Positions 1-7,527 are shown, counted from the stretch's first letter. The stretch is DNA of 32,567 nucleotides from Flavonifractor sp. An306 (GCF_002159455.1 NZ_NFIQ01000044.1:1-32567); one strand, 5' to 3'. Notes: generated from the letters alone by a model not told the origin. A program made the numbers and translations.

Positions 1-14
1 TGCTGTCTCCTTTC
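1..14 (-). promoter_or_regulatory. Probable ribosome-binding site of a divergent gene starting left of the window
   Basis: Read on the minus strand, this edge is GAAAGGAGACAGCA. It is a strong AAAGGAG Shine-Dalgarno with about six bases before the window ends, so a leftward gene probably starts just outside. The AT-rich stretch between here and about 190 would then hold divergent promoters. No complete gene is visible in 1-224. Confidence 0.35.
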
Positions 15-191
15 AGAATGGTGTGTCGCGACTTCATTCTACCAGAGTTCTGCAAACCATGTCTCTTCTCATCCTTTTTTCAATTTGCGAAAATTATTGT
101 ACCTTATCCGCCGTGTCCTTTTTACTTTTTCAGAGCCCCCATAATCTCCATCAAATAAAAAAAGTATAGCCCCTCCATCGGAGTATTCTGG

Positions 192-219
192 TTATCAATA
201 TGAAATATCGCAGTACAAT
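192..219 (+). promoter_or_regulatory. Candidate sigma-A promoter for the sigma-factor-like gene
   Basis: TTATCA at 192-197 and TACAAT at 214-219 are separated by 16 bases. Transcription would start near 226, only about a dozen bases before the terminator-like hairpin at 239. The -35 match is partial. Confidence 0.35.
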
Positions 220-238
220 AGTAAATGTATAATTTCAT

Positions 239-274
239 GCGCTTGCGTGACTTTGTGTCATGCAGGCGCTTTTT
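239..274 (+). terminator. Intrinsic terminator or attenuator in the sigma-factor leader
   Basis: A 13-bp stem (arms 239-251 and 257-269, with two G-U pairs) has a five-base TTTGT loop and is followed by five T at 270-274. It lies between the candidate promoter and the gene at 393, so it may act as a conditional attenuator. Alternatively it could end a transcript entering from the left. Confidence 0.6.
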
Positions 275-346
275 GTTGCCCGCACTTCGAGACAAAGTGT
301 CCCGAGGTTCGGAGCAGCTCCCCTGGGTGCCGCTCCCCGCCGGGCC

Positions 347-382
347 CCGTTTCGGTCACTCATCCACCCAACACCGAAACGG
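347..382 (+). promoter_or_regulatory. Leader hairpin that covers part of the ribosome-binding site
   Basis: Perfect 10-bp inverted repeat: CCGTTTCGGT (347-356) and ACCGAAACGG (373-382), with a 16-base loop. The last two G of the right arm are the first two bases of the GGAGGT ribosome-binding site of the gene at 393. Folding could therefore limit ribosome access. The geometry is seen directly; the regulatory role is inferred. Confidence 0.5.
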
Positions 383-392
383 AGGTTTAACT

Positions 393-803
393 ATGACTAC
401 AATCAATCTGAAAGATTTTTATTATTGGTACACACAGGATCAGTTTATCGAGGTTTCTGACGAGGTAGCCGAGGTGTTTGTGGCCGATGCTCGTCACGAA
501 ATGGCTTACCAGCGGCGGCTCTCCCGGCATAAGGCGCAGTATTCCCTGGATTGTGAGGACGGGATCGAATACTCGGCCTGCCTGCATGAGCCCACGCCCG
601 AAGAGCTGCTGGAGCGCAAGGAGCGGTTTGTCCGGCTCTGGAACGCGCTCAATTCTTTGCCGGAAGCCCAGGGCCGCAGGATCGATGCCCATATCATTCT
701 TGGCAAGAGCATCAAAGAAATTGCCGAGGCCGAAGGCGTACATGAAGAGTCTGTCCGGCAGTCCATCAAACGCGGGCTTGAGCAGATGAAAAAAACTTTT
801 TAA
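393..803 (+). CDS. Small sigma-70-like factor of a Clostridia integrative element
   Basis: This 136-residue protein has the layout of short element-borne sigma-70-like regulators: a variable N-terminal half and a C-terminal helix-turn-helix of region-4 type. The region PEELLERKERFVRLWNALNS (about 74-93) is followed by an HTH around IKEIAEAEGVHEESVRQSIKR (about 108-128), the usual DNA-contacting half that recognises a -35 element. The start at 393 is chosen because GGAGGT (381-386) lies seven bases upstream; an in-frame ATG at 225 would translate through the terminator hairpin. Such proteins commonly sit near recombination genes of Clostridia ICEs and probably control element transcription. 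No region-2 sequence for core-polymerase and -10 binding is obvious, so it may be a sigma-like DNA-binding regulator and not a full sigma factor. Confidence 0.75.
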   Translation: MTTINLKDFYYWYTQDQFIEVSDEVAEVFVADARHEMAYQRRLSRHKAQYSLDCEDGIEYSACLHEPTPEELLERKERFVRLWNALNSLPEAQGRRIDAHIILGKSIKEIAEAEGVHEESVRQSIKRGLEQMKKTF

Positions 804-1147
804 TTTTTTGCTTTTCCCCACTTGGAAATGATCAAAAAATGTCTCGGTTAATGAGAGGAGGAGTTCTTCTCTCTGCAAGTGAACTAGGGCGGCCCCGAGC
901 ATAGCGCGGGGAGCCAGGCGGCGGGTGCGCGGTGACTTCTTCCACGGAAGGACGAGCGAATACCACCAGCGCCGCAAATGGAGCTGGCCATCCCACGGCC
1001 ACGATCCGCCAGAGGACAGGCTGGCCGCCTGCCCCTCCGGGCCGCCCTCTCATCTGCAAGGGAACGCCGCGCCGAGTATTGTTGTCTTTGGACAGGTCAA
1101 GGAAATGGGCGCGGCGTTCTCTAAATTTCAAACAGGAGGGAGACGAT
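804..1147 (+). other. Long GC-rich untranslated stretch before the small recombinase-domain gene
   Basis: No convincing gene is seen: an open frame from 932 runs into the next gene but has low-complexity, non-protein-like composition and no ribosome-binding site. The stretch is rich in inverted repeats. These include CCCCG/CGGGG arms around 894-917 and the long hairpin at 1060-1121. A structured 5' leader or non-coding RNA is possible. Confidence 0.4.
1060..1121 (+). repeat. 14-bp inverted repeat upstream of the small recombinase-domain gene
   Basis: Arms at 1060-1073 and 1108-1121 pair over 14 positions (GAACGCCGCGCC core against GGCGCGGCGTTC, one flanking G-U pair). The spacer is 34 bases. 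There is no T-tract after it, so it is not a standard terminator. It ends 26 bases before the ATG at 1148 and just before the AGGAGGGAG ribosome-binding site. Confidence 0.6.
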
Positions 1148-1492
1148 ATGAAAGCGGTGTTATATTGCAGGGTGGACGGCCCTCAAACCTCTTTTGCCCT
1201 TGATGCAATTAAGGGACAACAGTTATATCTCATGGACTTTGCAAAGAAAAACAATATGGAAATCGCGGGGATATATCTGGATGTGGGGTATCATGGCCGG
1301 ACAATGGATCGTCCCGGCTTACAATCTGTGATGCAGGCTGTGAAAGAGGGCAACGCCGATGTGATTTTGGTTACAAATTATAACCGCTTATATCGCGGGC
1401 GTTTCCCAAAGGAATTGCAGGAGCTCCCGGTTGTTTCATTGAAGGAGCAAAGTCGAAAAAGAGAACGAGGAGGAAAAGAGCATGACATTTGA
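1148..1492 (+). CDS. Stand-alone serine-recombinase N-terminal-like domain lacking the catalytic serine
   Basis: This 114-residue protein starts MKAVLYCRVDGPQ, which aligns with the YxRVS signature of resolvase/invertase catalytic domains but has Asp where the nucleophilic Ser belongs. The RPGLQ segment (about 58-62) and the ADVILVTNYNRLYR segment (about 73-86) match the conserved R and DRLxR regions; the usual Asp before the second Arg is Asn here. The protein ends in a basic tail with no recombinase, zinc-ribbon or coiled-coil domain. The start is set by AGGAGGGAG at 1134-1142. It resembles the protein at 7144, which also begins MKA-LY-RV and lacks the Ser. It cannot cut DNA by the usual chemistry. 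An accessory or regulatory partner of the recombinases, or a decaying copy, are both possible; its abrupt basic C-terminus suggests truncation. Confidence 0.65.
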   Translation: MKAVLYCRVDGPQTSFALDAIKGQQLYLMDFAKKNNMEIAGIYLDVGYHGRTMDRPGLQSVMQAVKEGNADVILVTNYNRLYRGRFPKELQELPVVSLKEQSRKRERGGKEHDI

Positions 1493-1535
1493 TCCTGCGC
1501 TGGCCGCTATTGGGACTTGTGGCCTTATTGCTTAG
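1482..1535 (+). CDS. 17-codon micro-ORF with strong ribosome-binding site, possibly a gene remnant
   Basis: The frame MTFDPALAAIGTCGLIA starts at an ATG preceded by GAGGAGG at 1467-1473, about eight bases upstream. It overlaps the end of the previous gene in another frame. Such a good translation start in front of so short a frame suggests either a leader peptide or the surviving 5' end of a deleted gene. No function can be assigned. Confidence 0.3.
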   Translation: MTFDPALAAIGTCGLIA

Positions 1536-1645
1536 TAGATTGCATGTTACCATTTGCAAATTTCTAAAAAAGATTATATTACTGGAAATTTCATGGTTAC
1601 TGAGCCAACTCTTTATTACTGGTTATGATTTAAGTACATTTACGC

Positions 1646-1654
1646 TGTTATACT
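1646..1654 (+). promoter_or_regulatory. Candidate extended -10 element
   Basis: TGTTATACT has the extended -10 form (TGn followed by TATACT at 1649-1654). No good -35 is visible 17 bases upstream. It would read towards the DUF6870-like gene and the recombinases. Confidence 0.25.
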
Positions 1655-1681
1655 AAAACAAAATAGGCAATAAATATGACC

Positions 1682-1710
1682 TTGTAAGCAGTGCTTATTT
1701 CTGATATCAT
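1682..1710 (+). promoter_or_regulatory. Candidate promoter of the recombinase operon
   Basis: TTGTAA (1682-1687), a 17-base spacer and TATCAT (1705-1710) preceded by TGA form a sigma-A-like promoter with extended -10. Transcription would begin near 1717, about ten bases before the terminator hairpin at 1727. The -10 lies inside the palindrome at 1701-1715. Confidence 0.5.
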
Positions 1711-1715
1711 ATCAG
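1701..1715 (+). promoter_or_regulatory. Palindromic operator candidate over the -10 box
   Basis: CTGATAT and ATATCAG are perfect 7-bp arms around a single central C. The palindrome covers the whole -10 hexamer of the candidate promoter, so a bound dimeric repressor would block it. No repressor gene is identifiable in the window. Confidence 0.45.
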
Positions 1716-1726
1716 TGTGAACAATT

Positions 1727-1754
1727 GGGGATCGCCGTATGGCGATCCCTTTTT
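1727..1754 (+). terminator. Intrinsic terminator or attenuator just downstream of the promoter
   Basis: GGGATCGCC (1728-1736) and GGCGATCCC (1741-1749) form a perfect 9-bp stem with a GTAT loop, followed by five T. It ends transcripts from the left, or, given the promoter at 1682-1710, attenuates the recombinase operon. Confidence 0.75.
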
Positions 1755-1819
1755 CGCTACATATTTTTGCCCCAAAGCATGACATTCTAAAAAATGGTAA
1801 TAATGACGGTGAGGGGGTT

Positions 1820-2050
1820 ATGGGAATGAAACAGGAATATCAAGATAGAAAAGACACGCAGGCACTGGTAGATATCCGAGATGTGAAACTAGACAGCAGT
1901 TTGGAGCAGACGGAACGCATCCGGTCATTCCTCCGGCAGATCAAGAACCCCTACCGTTTTAAGGTGGGAGATGTTGTCGTCGATGTGGCCTATACAGAGG
2001 GGAGCGCTACCCTGAACGATTGCTTTGCGGATATGCTGTCGATCCTGTAA
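1820..2050 (+). CDS. Small DUF6870-like protein of Clostridia mobile elements
   Basis: The product is 76 residues. The core LVDIRDVKLDSSLEQTERIR followed by FLRQIKNPYRFKVGDVVVDVAY matches my memory of DUF6870-type small proteins found in Clostridia integrative elements next to recombinases; no function is known for that family. The start at 1820 follows GAGGGGG (1811-1817); the in-frame ATG at 1826 is an equally good alternative. An earlier ATG at 1739 lies inside the terminator hairpin and is rejected. The stop overlaps the 14-codon frame at 2050 by one base. The family assignment is from recollection and should be treated as tentative. Confidence 0.6.
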   Translation: MGMKQEYQDRKDTQALVDIRDVKLDSSLEQTERIRSFLRQIKNPYRFKVGDVVVDVAYTEGSATLNDCFADMLSIL

Positions 2051-2094
2051 TGATTTACCACAAGATGCGGCTGGACATTCTGAGGAAGCTGTGA
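2050..2094 (+). CDS. 14-codon micro-ORF coupled to the DUF6870-like gene
   Basis: The frame MIYHKMRLDILRKL begins in a TAATG stop-start overlap, the usual sign of translational coupling. It could be a short peptide, a coupling leader or the stub of a lost gene. The 82 bases between it and the first recombinase contain a small GGTGG/CCACC stem and no other gene. Confidence 0.25.
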   Translation: MIYHKMRLDILRKL

Positions 2095-2176
2095 TAAGAT
2101 AAACACGGACAAAATCAGTGAAACTCCAGTCGTTATAGGTGGTCCGGCCACCAATATTACGACAGGAGCGGTAGCT

Positions 2177-3844
2177 ATGCTGATTTCATCAGATCAGATC
2201 TATAAAGCCGCCGACTACCTTAGACTTTCTAAGGAAGACGGCGACTTTTCTTTTTCCAGCAAAAAAGCGGAGAGCGACAGCATCTCCAGCCAGAGAAAAA
2301 TCATTGAGCGGTTTGTGGCGCAGCGGCCCGATATTGAGCTGGTCGCGGAATTTGTCGATGACGGCTGTACAGGAACTAATTTTGAGCGGCCCCAGTTCCA
2401 GAAAATGATGGAAGCGGTGAAGGCGGGAAAAATCAACTGTATCATCGTCAAGGACTTGTCCCGGTTTGGCCGAGAGTATATCGACGCAGGCCGCTACATT
2501 GAGAAGATATTTCCTCAGCTTGGGGTGCGCTTTATCGCGGTCAACGACAATTACGACAGCCTCAGCTTCTCTACGAGCGACAGTCTGATCGTCCCCATCA
2601 AGAATTTTCTTAACGACTCATATTGCCGGGACATCTCCATCAAAGTGCGGAGCAACTTTGAGAGCCGAAGAAAAAACGGAGAATTTGTCTCCAACTATAC
2701 CCCTTATGGATACCTGCGTGCCCCGGATGATAAAACACAGCTTGTCATAGATGAGGTGGCCGGTGAAGTCGTCCGGGATATTTTCCGGTGGAAGATCGAG
2801 GGGATGAGCCCGGTGACCATCGCGGAAAAGCTGAATGCCCGCGGGGTTTTGCCCCCGTCCGAGCACAAACGTTCTCTCGGCATCAAATATAAGACCGCCT
2901 TTCAAACAAATGCCCGTAGCAAGTGGAGCCCCAAAACAGTGATCCGGATTCTCACCAACGAGGTCTATACCGGCGTACTGATCCAGGGAAAGCGCACCAC
3001 ACCAAATTATAAGGTAAAGCACACCATCATTAAGGATGAACAGGATTGGTGTCGGATCGAAAATGCCCATGAGCCCATCATCCAGGTGCGGGAATTTGAA
3101 TTGGTCCAGAAGCTGATGCAGGAGGACAGCCGACGGACATCCGGCTCGGAGACCGTCTATCCACTGTCCGGCCGGGTCTATTGCGGGACCTGCGGCACCC
3201 TGGCAAAACGGCACTCCGTTACCTATAATGGATCGAAATATGCCTATTACACCTGCCCCAATACAGCCAAGGGAAGCAGCTGTGAAAAGCGCAGGATTTC
3301 CGAAAAGGAGCTGGAGAGCACCGTCCTGGCCATCTTGCGATCTGAGATCAAGCTGATCTTGAACATGGAGCGGGCTCTGAGACAGATTGAGGAACTGGCT
3401 TGGGAGCACCGGGAGACGGACCGGCTGGATAAGGCGATCGAGGTAAAAGCGGCCGAGATGGAGAAATGCCGGACGATGAAGGTCAGCATATATGAGGATC
3501 TGCAGGACGGCCTGATCTCGCAGGAAGAGTTCCTTCAGATGAAAGAGGGCTACTCTCAGCAGATCGTTGAAATCGAGAAGGACATCGGTAAATTGAAGAG
3601 AGAACGGGCCATGATCCAGGACGGTGTGGCAAATCGAAGCGGCTGGCTTTCCCAGTTTCGGAAGTATCAGAACCTGCCGAGCCTGAGCCGTGCCACAGTC
3701 GTCAATCTGGTGGATAAGATCGAACTGTATCCCGACAAGAAGATCCGGGTCGTTCTTCGCTATCAGGATCAGCTCGTCAACATGGTGGAGTTTCTGCGGA
3801 ACCAGGATGCGGTAGAGGGCCTTCCTGAAGCGGAGGTGAGCTGA
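2177..3844 (+). CDS. Large serine recombinase 1 of a tandem triplet
   Basis: This 555-residue large serine recombinase would catalyse site-specific integration or excision of the element through a covalent phosphoserine intermediate. A resolvase-type catalytic domain comes first, with the nucleophile Ser18 in YLRLS and a VKDLSRFGRE segment near residue 93. Next is the recombinase DNA-binding domain (about 165-300), then a zinc ribbon (about 335-370, CGTCG and later Cys pair). A long charged coiled coil (about 395-490) follows. The length is typical of the family. It starts after GACAGGAGCGG and is followed by the next recombinase after two bases, so the three are one operon. All catalytic motifs are intact. 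Confidence 0.93.
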   Translation: MLISSDQIYKAADYLRLSKEDGDFSFSSKKAESDSISSQRKIIERFVAQRPDIELVAEFVDDGCTGTNFERPQFQKMMEAVKAGKINCIIVKDLSRFGREYIDAGRYIEKIFPQLGVRFIAVNDNYDSLSFSTSDSLIVPIKNFLNDSYCRDISIKVRSNFESRRKNGEFVSNYTPYGYLRAPDDKTQLVIDEVAGEVVRDIFRWKIEGMSPVTIAEKLNARGVLPPSEHKRSLGIKYKTAFQTNARSKWSPKTVIRILTNEVYTGVLIQGKRTTPNYKVKHTIIKDEQDWCRIENAHEPIIQVREFELVQKLMQEDSRRTSGSETVYPLSGRVYCGTCGTLAKRHSVTYNGSKYAYYTCPNTAKGSSCEKRRISEKELESTVLAILRSEIKLILNMERALRQIEELAWEHRETDRLDKAIEVKAAEMEKCRTMKVSIYEDLQDGLISQEEFLQMKEGYSQQIVEIEKDIGKLKRERAMIQDGVANRSGWLSQFRKYQNLPSLSRATVVNLVDKIELYPDKKIRVVLRYQDQLVNMVEFLRNQDAVEGLPEAEVS

Positions 3845-3846
3845 CC

Positions 3847-5553
3847 ATGGCAAGAAAAAAGAGAACGGCGTCGGTGCCAGTGAAAGCAGCCGCCCAGAAA
3901 ATGCCCATCACATTCAACACAGGACTCTATGCCCGCCTCTCCGTGCTGGACAATGGCAAGACAGATGGTGACCCGATCGAAAGCCAGGTCAAGATCATCA
4001 AGCAGTACCTCGCTGAGCACCCGGAGCTGAGACTGACGGATCAATACCTGGATAACGGCTATTCCGGCGTTAGCTTTGAACGGCCCCAGTGGGAGCGGCT
4101 GATGCGGGATGTAAACGCCGGCAAGGTCAACTGCATCATCGTCAAGGACTTGTCCCGTCTGGGCAGAAACTATATCGAAACCGGTAATTTTCTGGAGCGC
4201 GTCTGTCCGAAGCTGGGCATTCGATTCATTTCCGTCAATGACAACTACGACACGCATAACATCCGTTCCCAGGATGAATTGACCGTCTCCGTCAAGAATA
4301 TCGTAAACGACTATTATGCGAAGGATATTTCCATGAAATCCGGAGCGGCATTGAAGGCCAAGCGTCAGAACGGAGAGTATATCGGCAGCTATGCCCCCCA
4401 CGGCTATCGCAAGGACCCTGAAAACAAGAATCGCCTTCTGGTCGATCCGAAAACAGCGCCGGTGATTCGTCAGATTTATGAGTGGCGTGCCCAGGGGCTC
4501 GGTTATGGGACGATCACCCGGATGCTCAATGAACGGGATATTCCATCGCCGGGCCGGTATCGGTTTGAGCATGGGATCATTACCAACAATAACAAGAGAG
4601 GCAGCGCACTGCTGTGGAACCGCCATGCCCTTTCCGATATTCTCCGCAATATCGTCTATATCGGACATCTGGCGCAGGGAAAATGCACGGCGAGCCTGAT
4701 TCGTGGGATACCGGCCCACCGCGTCCCGGAGACAGAGTGGGACGTCGTCTATAACACCCATGAGCCCATCATCTCACAAGAGCTTTTTGACCGGGTCCAG
4801 GAGGTAAATGAGGCCGCCGCAAAGGCCTATAAGGCTGTATACGGCACGTGCGGCCACCTGCCTGTACGGAGTAACCCTTATCGGGAGAAGCTGGTCTGCG
4901 CGGACTGCGGGACCCAGCTGAAGCTCTATCGGAGCATCAGCCAGAACCGAAAAAAGGCATATTTCACTTATATTTGCCCGACTTATGAGGAACACCGTGA
5001 ACTGCAGTGCGTGAAAAAGTCGATACGCTGTGATGACCTGGATACCGCTGTTTTGGAGGCGCTGCGGGTACAGATCCAGCTTTTCTGCAATACCCAGACG
5101 GTTCTTATGAAACTGGCGGAACGGAGAACGTCCGGCTGCCCCCATGACGCGCAGGCAAATAGCGAGATACACAAACTCCAGCAGGAAATCAAGCGGAAAC
5201 AGGGATATGCCCTGGCGCTGTACGAGGACTACAAGTCCGGGCTCCTGACAAAGGAAGAATGTACTATGGCACGGGAGCAGTACCAAACGGAGATCGAGGC
5301 CCTGAAGGAAGAGGCGGAACGTCTGGAGCGCCCCGAGGACAGCGTTTCCATAGCCATTGAAAAGGCAAAAGAGTGGGAAAATCGGTTCGAGGAATACCGC
5401 CGCGCCGAGCAGGTCTCACAAGAACTGATCGCAGCCTTTGTGGACCGGATTCAGGTCTGGGCGGACGGTTCCATCAAAATCACGTTCCTCTTTGACAATG
5501 AGTTGAAAGCCATTCAGGCCCAATGCAAATCGCTGCGAGAGGAGGTGGCCTGA
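3847..5553 (+). CDS. Large serine recombinase 2 of a tandem triplet
   Basis: This 568-residue protein has the same architecture as its neighbours. The N-terminal extension is lysine-rich and about 25 residues long. The catalytic nucleophile is Ser32 in YARLS, followed by VKDLSRLGRN. The recombinase domain lies about 190-320, and the zinc ribbon about 345-392 (CADCG and later Cys residues). The C-terminal coiled coil spans about 410-530. GCGGAGGTGA within the previous gene serves as its ribosome-binding site. It is clearly diverged from the other two, so the triplet is old and not a recent duplication. In elements with several serine recombinases, more than one can be needed for recombination; whether that holds here is not shown by the sequence. 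Confidence 0.93.
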   Translation: MARKKRTASVPVKAAAQKMPITFNTGLYARLSVLDNGKTDGDPIESQVKIIKQYLAEHPELRLTDQYLDNGYSGVSFERPQWERLMRDVNAGKVNCIIVKDLSRLGRNYIETGNFLERVCPKLGIRFISVNDNYDTHNIRSQDELTVSVKNIVNDYYAKDISMKSGAALKAKRQNGEYIGSYAPHGYRKDPENKNRLLVDPKTAPVIRQIYEWRAQGLGYGTITRMLNERDIPSPGRYRFEHGIITNNNKRGSALLWNRHALSDILRNIVYIGHLAQGKCTASLIRGIPAHRVPETEWDVVYNTHEPIISQELFDRVQEVNEAAAKAYKAVYGTCGHLPVRSNPYREKLVCADCGTQLKLYRSISQNRKKAYFTYICPTYEEHRELQCVKKSIRCDDLDTAVLEALRVQIQLFCNTQTVLMKLAERRTSGCPHDAQANSEIHKLQQEIKRKQGYALALYEDYKSGLLTKEECTMAREQYQTEIEALKEEAERLERPEDSVSIAIEKAKEWENRFEEYRRAEQVSQELIAAFVDRIQVWADGSIKITFLFDNELKAIQAQCKSLREEVA

Positions 5554-5554
5554 T

Positions 5555-7147
5555 ATGCTGCAAAAACTTGCAGCATATTACCGGACTTCGCTGGAAGACT
5601 TTAACCGCGCGCACGGTCTGACTGACCAGAGCCAGTCCATTGGAAATCAGAGAAAAGTCATCATGGAATATCTGCGCGGAAGTGAGGAGCTGTCCGGTTA
5701 CTCTGTCCTCGAATTTATCGACGACGGACTGACGGGCACCAATACCGACCGCCCCCAATTCCAGGCCATGATCGAGGCGGCCCGCCGGGGAGAGGTGTCC
5801 TGCATCGTTGTAAAGGACCTGTCCCGTTTTGGACGGAACTACCTGGATGTGGGCGACTACCTCGAACACATTTTCCCGTTTCTGGGTGTGCGGATCATCG
5901 CTGTCAACGATGGCTATGACAGCCAGAAATATATTGGCATGACCGGCGGCATGGACGTTGCCTTCCGCAACTTTATGTATGAGAATTACAGCCGGGATCT
6001 TTCCATAAAAGTCCGCTCTGCCATGCAGGCGCGCATGAAGGACGGTCGGTTTGTGAACCACGTGCCATACGGATACCGAAAGCACCCATCAGACAAGCAC
6101 CAGATGGTGCCGGATGAAGAGACGGCGCCCATCGTCCGTGAGATCTTTCTCTCTATCATTGCCGGGAAAAGCACCACACAAATCGCCAGGGAGCTCAATG
6201 CGCGAGGTGTGCTTACCCCCCTAGAGTATAAGCAGCACCGTCTCAAGCCGGCCTGCCGGGAGCGTGATCTCATGTGGTCCCATGTGACCGTCCTCAATAT
6301 CCTCCGAAATATCAAATACACCGGCTCTATGGCCAACCATATTCGAGAGAACCGCTATATGAGAGACCGGAACCAACGCAGAGTCCCAAGAGAAGAGTGG
6401 ATCGTCACAGAGGGGACGCATGAAGCCATTGTAACGAAGGAGGAGTATGAAGCTGCGCAAGCTCAGATCAGGTCGGTGAAAAAGCATGGGCGAAAACCGC
6501 CGGATGGTTCAGACCGCGTGTTCTATTGCGGCCACTGCGGACGCAAGCTGCGGAAATCATTTGGCCTGGACACGTATTTTGCCTGCGACACTCAGCTCTA
6601 CCAGGAGCAGGCTCCCTGTGCTGACATCCGATGGAGTAAGACGGACTTGGAAGCGGTCCTCATCCCCATCTACCGCACGCGGCTTGAGCTGATGGGAGAG
6701 CAGACTCGAAACCTCCAGACCGCATTTCACAGAAATCCTAAGCCGAGCTGGGATAACCGATTGGAGAAAATCGACCAGGAGATCACCAGACAGAACGCCC
6801 GGAAATTCCAATACTATGAGGAATACCGGGGCGGAGCAATGAGCCGGGAACTGTTTCTTCAGCGGAAAAACGCGCTGGCTGACCGAGTCACTGAACTGCA
6901 GGCGGAGCGCACAAGAATCGAAGCAGAACGGCAACGGGAGCAAGAGGCTCAGTCTGAACACCTCGCAGTCCAGCGTGAGGCGGAAGAGTATCTGTCGGCC
7001 TCCGCAGAGGGCGGTGAGGCGTTCAAAGCGAGCATGTATGACGCGATCGATCGGGTCACGGTGTTCAGCGACCATCATATTGAGGTGCGTTGGAAATTTG
7101 AAGACCTGTTCGCAAAACTCTACAAGCAAGAAAGGAGAGCCGTATGA
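5555..7147 (+). CDS. Large serine recombinase 3 of a tandem triplet
   Basis: This 530-residue recombinase starts one base after the stop of the previous gene, with GAGGAGGTGG as ribosome-binding site. The nucleophile is Ser12 in YYRTS, followed by VKDLSRFGRN near residue 87. The recombinase domain lies about 170-310, the zinc ribbon about 321-352 (CGHCG and later Cys residues), and a strongly charged coiled coil about 395-480. Its ATGA overlap with the next gene at 7144 couples it to the catalytically dead domain protein. All residues expected for cleavage appear present. Confidence 0.93.
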   Translation: MLQKLAAYYRTSLEDFNRAHGLTDQSQSIGNQRKVIMEYLRGSEELSGYSVLEFIDDGLTGTNTDRPQFQAMIEAARRGEVSCIVVKDLSRFGRNYLDVGDYLEHIFPFLGVRIIAVNDGYDSQKYIGMTGGMDVAFRNFMYENYSRDLSIKVRSAMQARMKDGRFVNHVPYGYRKHPSDKHQMVPDEETAPIVREIFLSIIAGKSTTQIARELNARGVLTPLEYKQHRLKPACRERDLMWSHVTVLNILRNIKYTGSMANHIRENRYMRDRNQRRVPREEWIVTEGTHEAIVTKEEYEAAQAQIRSVKKHGRKPPDGSDRVFYCGHCGRKLRKSFGLDTYFACDTQLYQEQAPCADIRWSKTDLEAVLIPIYRTRLELMGEQTRNLQTAFHRNPKPSWDNRLEKIDQEITRQNARKFQYYEEYRGGAMSRELFLQRKNALADRVTELQAERTRIEAERQREQEAQSEHLAVQREAEEYLSASAEGGEAFKASMYDAIDRVTVFSDHHIEVRWKFEDLFAKLYKQERRAV

Positions 7148-7527
7148 AGGCTGCACTGTATTTGAGAGTCGCTAACGACGACCAGAACGAGGCCATCTCC
7201 GCGCAAGAACTCTATTTAAGAGACTGGGCCAATAAGCAAGGCTATGAAGTAACGTCTGCATTTCATGATATGGCCCCGGGGACATCTCTGGAGCGGCCGG
7301 GACTGCAAACTCTTCTCAGCGCATTGGATTCCAAACAATTTGATGCTGTTTTGGTAAAGGGAGCGGATCGGTTGCTCAGAAATCTTCAGCTTGTTCCGAA
7401 ACTGGCCGATACATTCCAGCGTGCAGGTGTTCGAGTCATTTCTCCCTCGGAGCCTGACGATGTGTTCGGAACGGCTCAGCAGGTACTGACTGCGCTCAAT
7501 GCAGAATGGAGCAAGCAGTTCTGCTAA
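7144..7527 (+). CDS. Second stand-alone recombinase-like domain without catalytic serine
   Basis: This 127-residue protein is almost only a resolvase-type N-terminal domain. The start MKAALYLRVANDDQ matches the YxRVSxxxQ signature with Ala in place of the nucleophilic Ser. Other landmarks are kept: LERPGLQ near residue 50 and VKGADRLLRN near 76 with both the Asp and Arg of DRLxR. It lacks any DNA-binding recombinase domain. The ATGA overlap with recombinase 3 (7144-7147) means it is co-translated. Intact length, coupling and kept structural residues argue for a working non-catalytic subunit or modulator over decay. A directionality factor is a possibility, with no direct evidence. Confidence 0.7.
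   Translation: MKAALYLRVANDDQNEAISAQELYLRDWANKQGYEVTSAFHDMAPGTSLERPGLQTLLSALDSKQFDAVLVKGADRLLRNLQLVPKLADTFQRAGVRVISPSEPDDVFGTAQQVLTALNAEWSKQFC

Noticed and set aside
932-1147. N-terminal extension of the first dead recombinase-domain protein
   Set aside because: There is no ribosome-binding site at 932, the composition is not protein-like, and AGGAGGGAG directly before 1148 together with the MKA-LY-RV start of its relative at 7144 fix the start at 1148.
1739-1819. Upstream start of the DUF6870-like protein at 1739
   Set aside because: That ATG lies inside the loop and stem of the terminator hairpin at 1727-1754 and lacks a ribosome-binding site.
2618-3853. Long open frame (over 400 codons) on the minus strand opposite recombinase 1
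   Set aside because: It lies wholly antisense to a clearly recognisable recombinase, has no family resemblance, and arises from the codon bias of a GC-rich gene.
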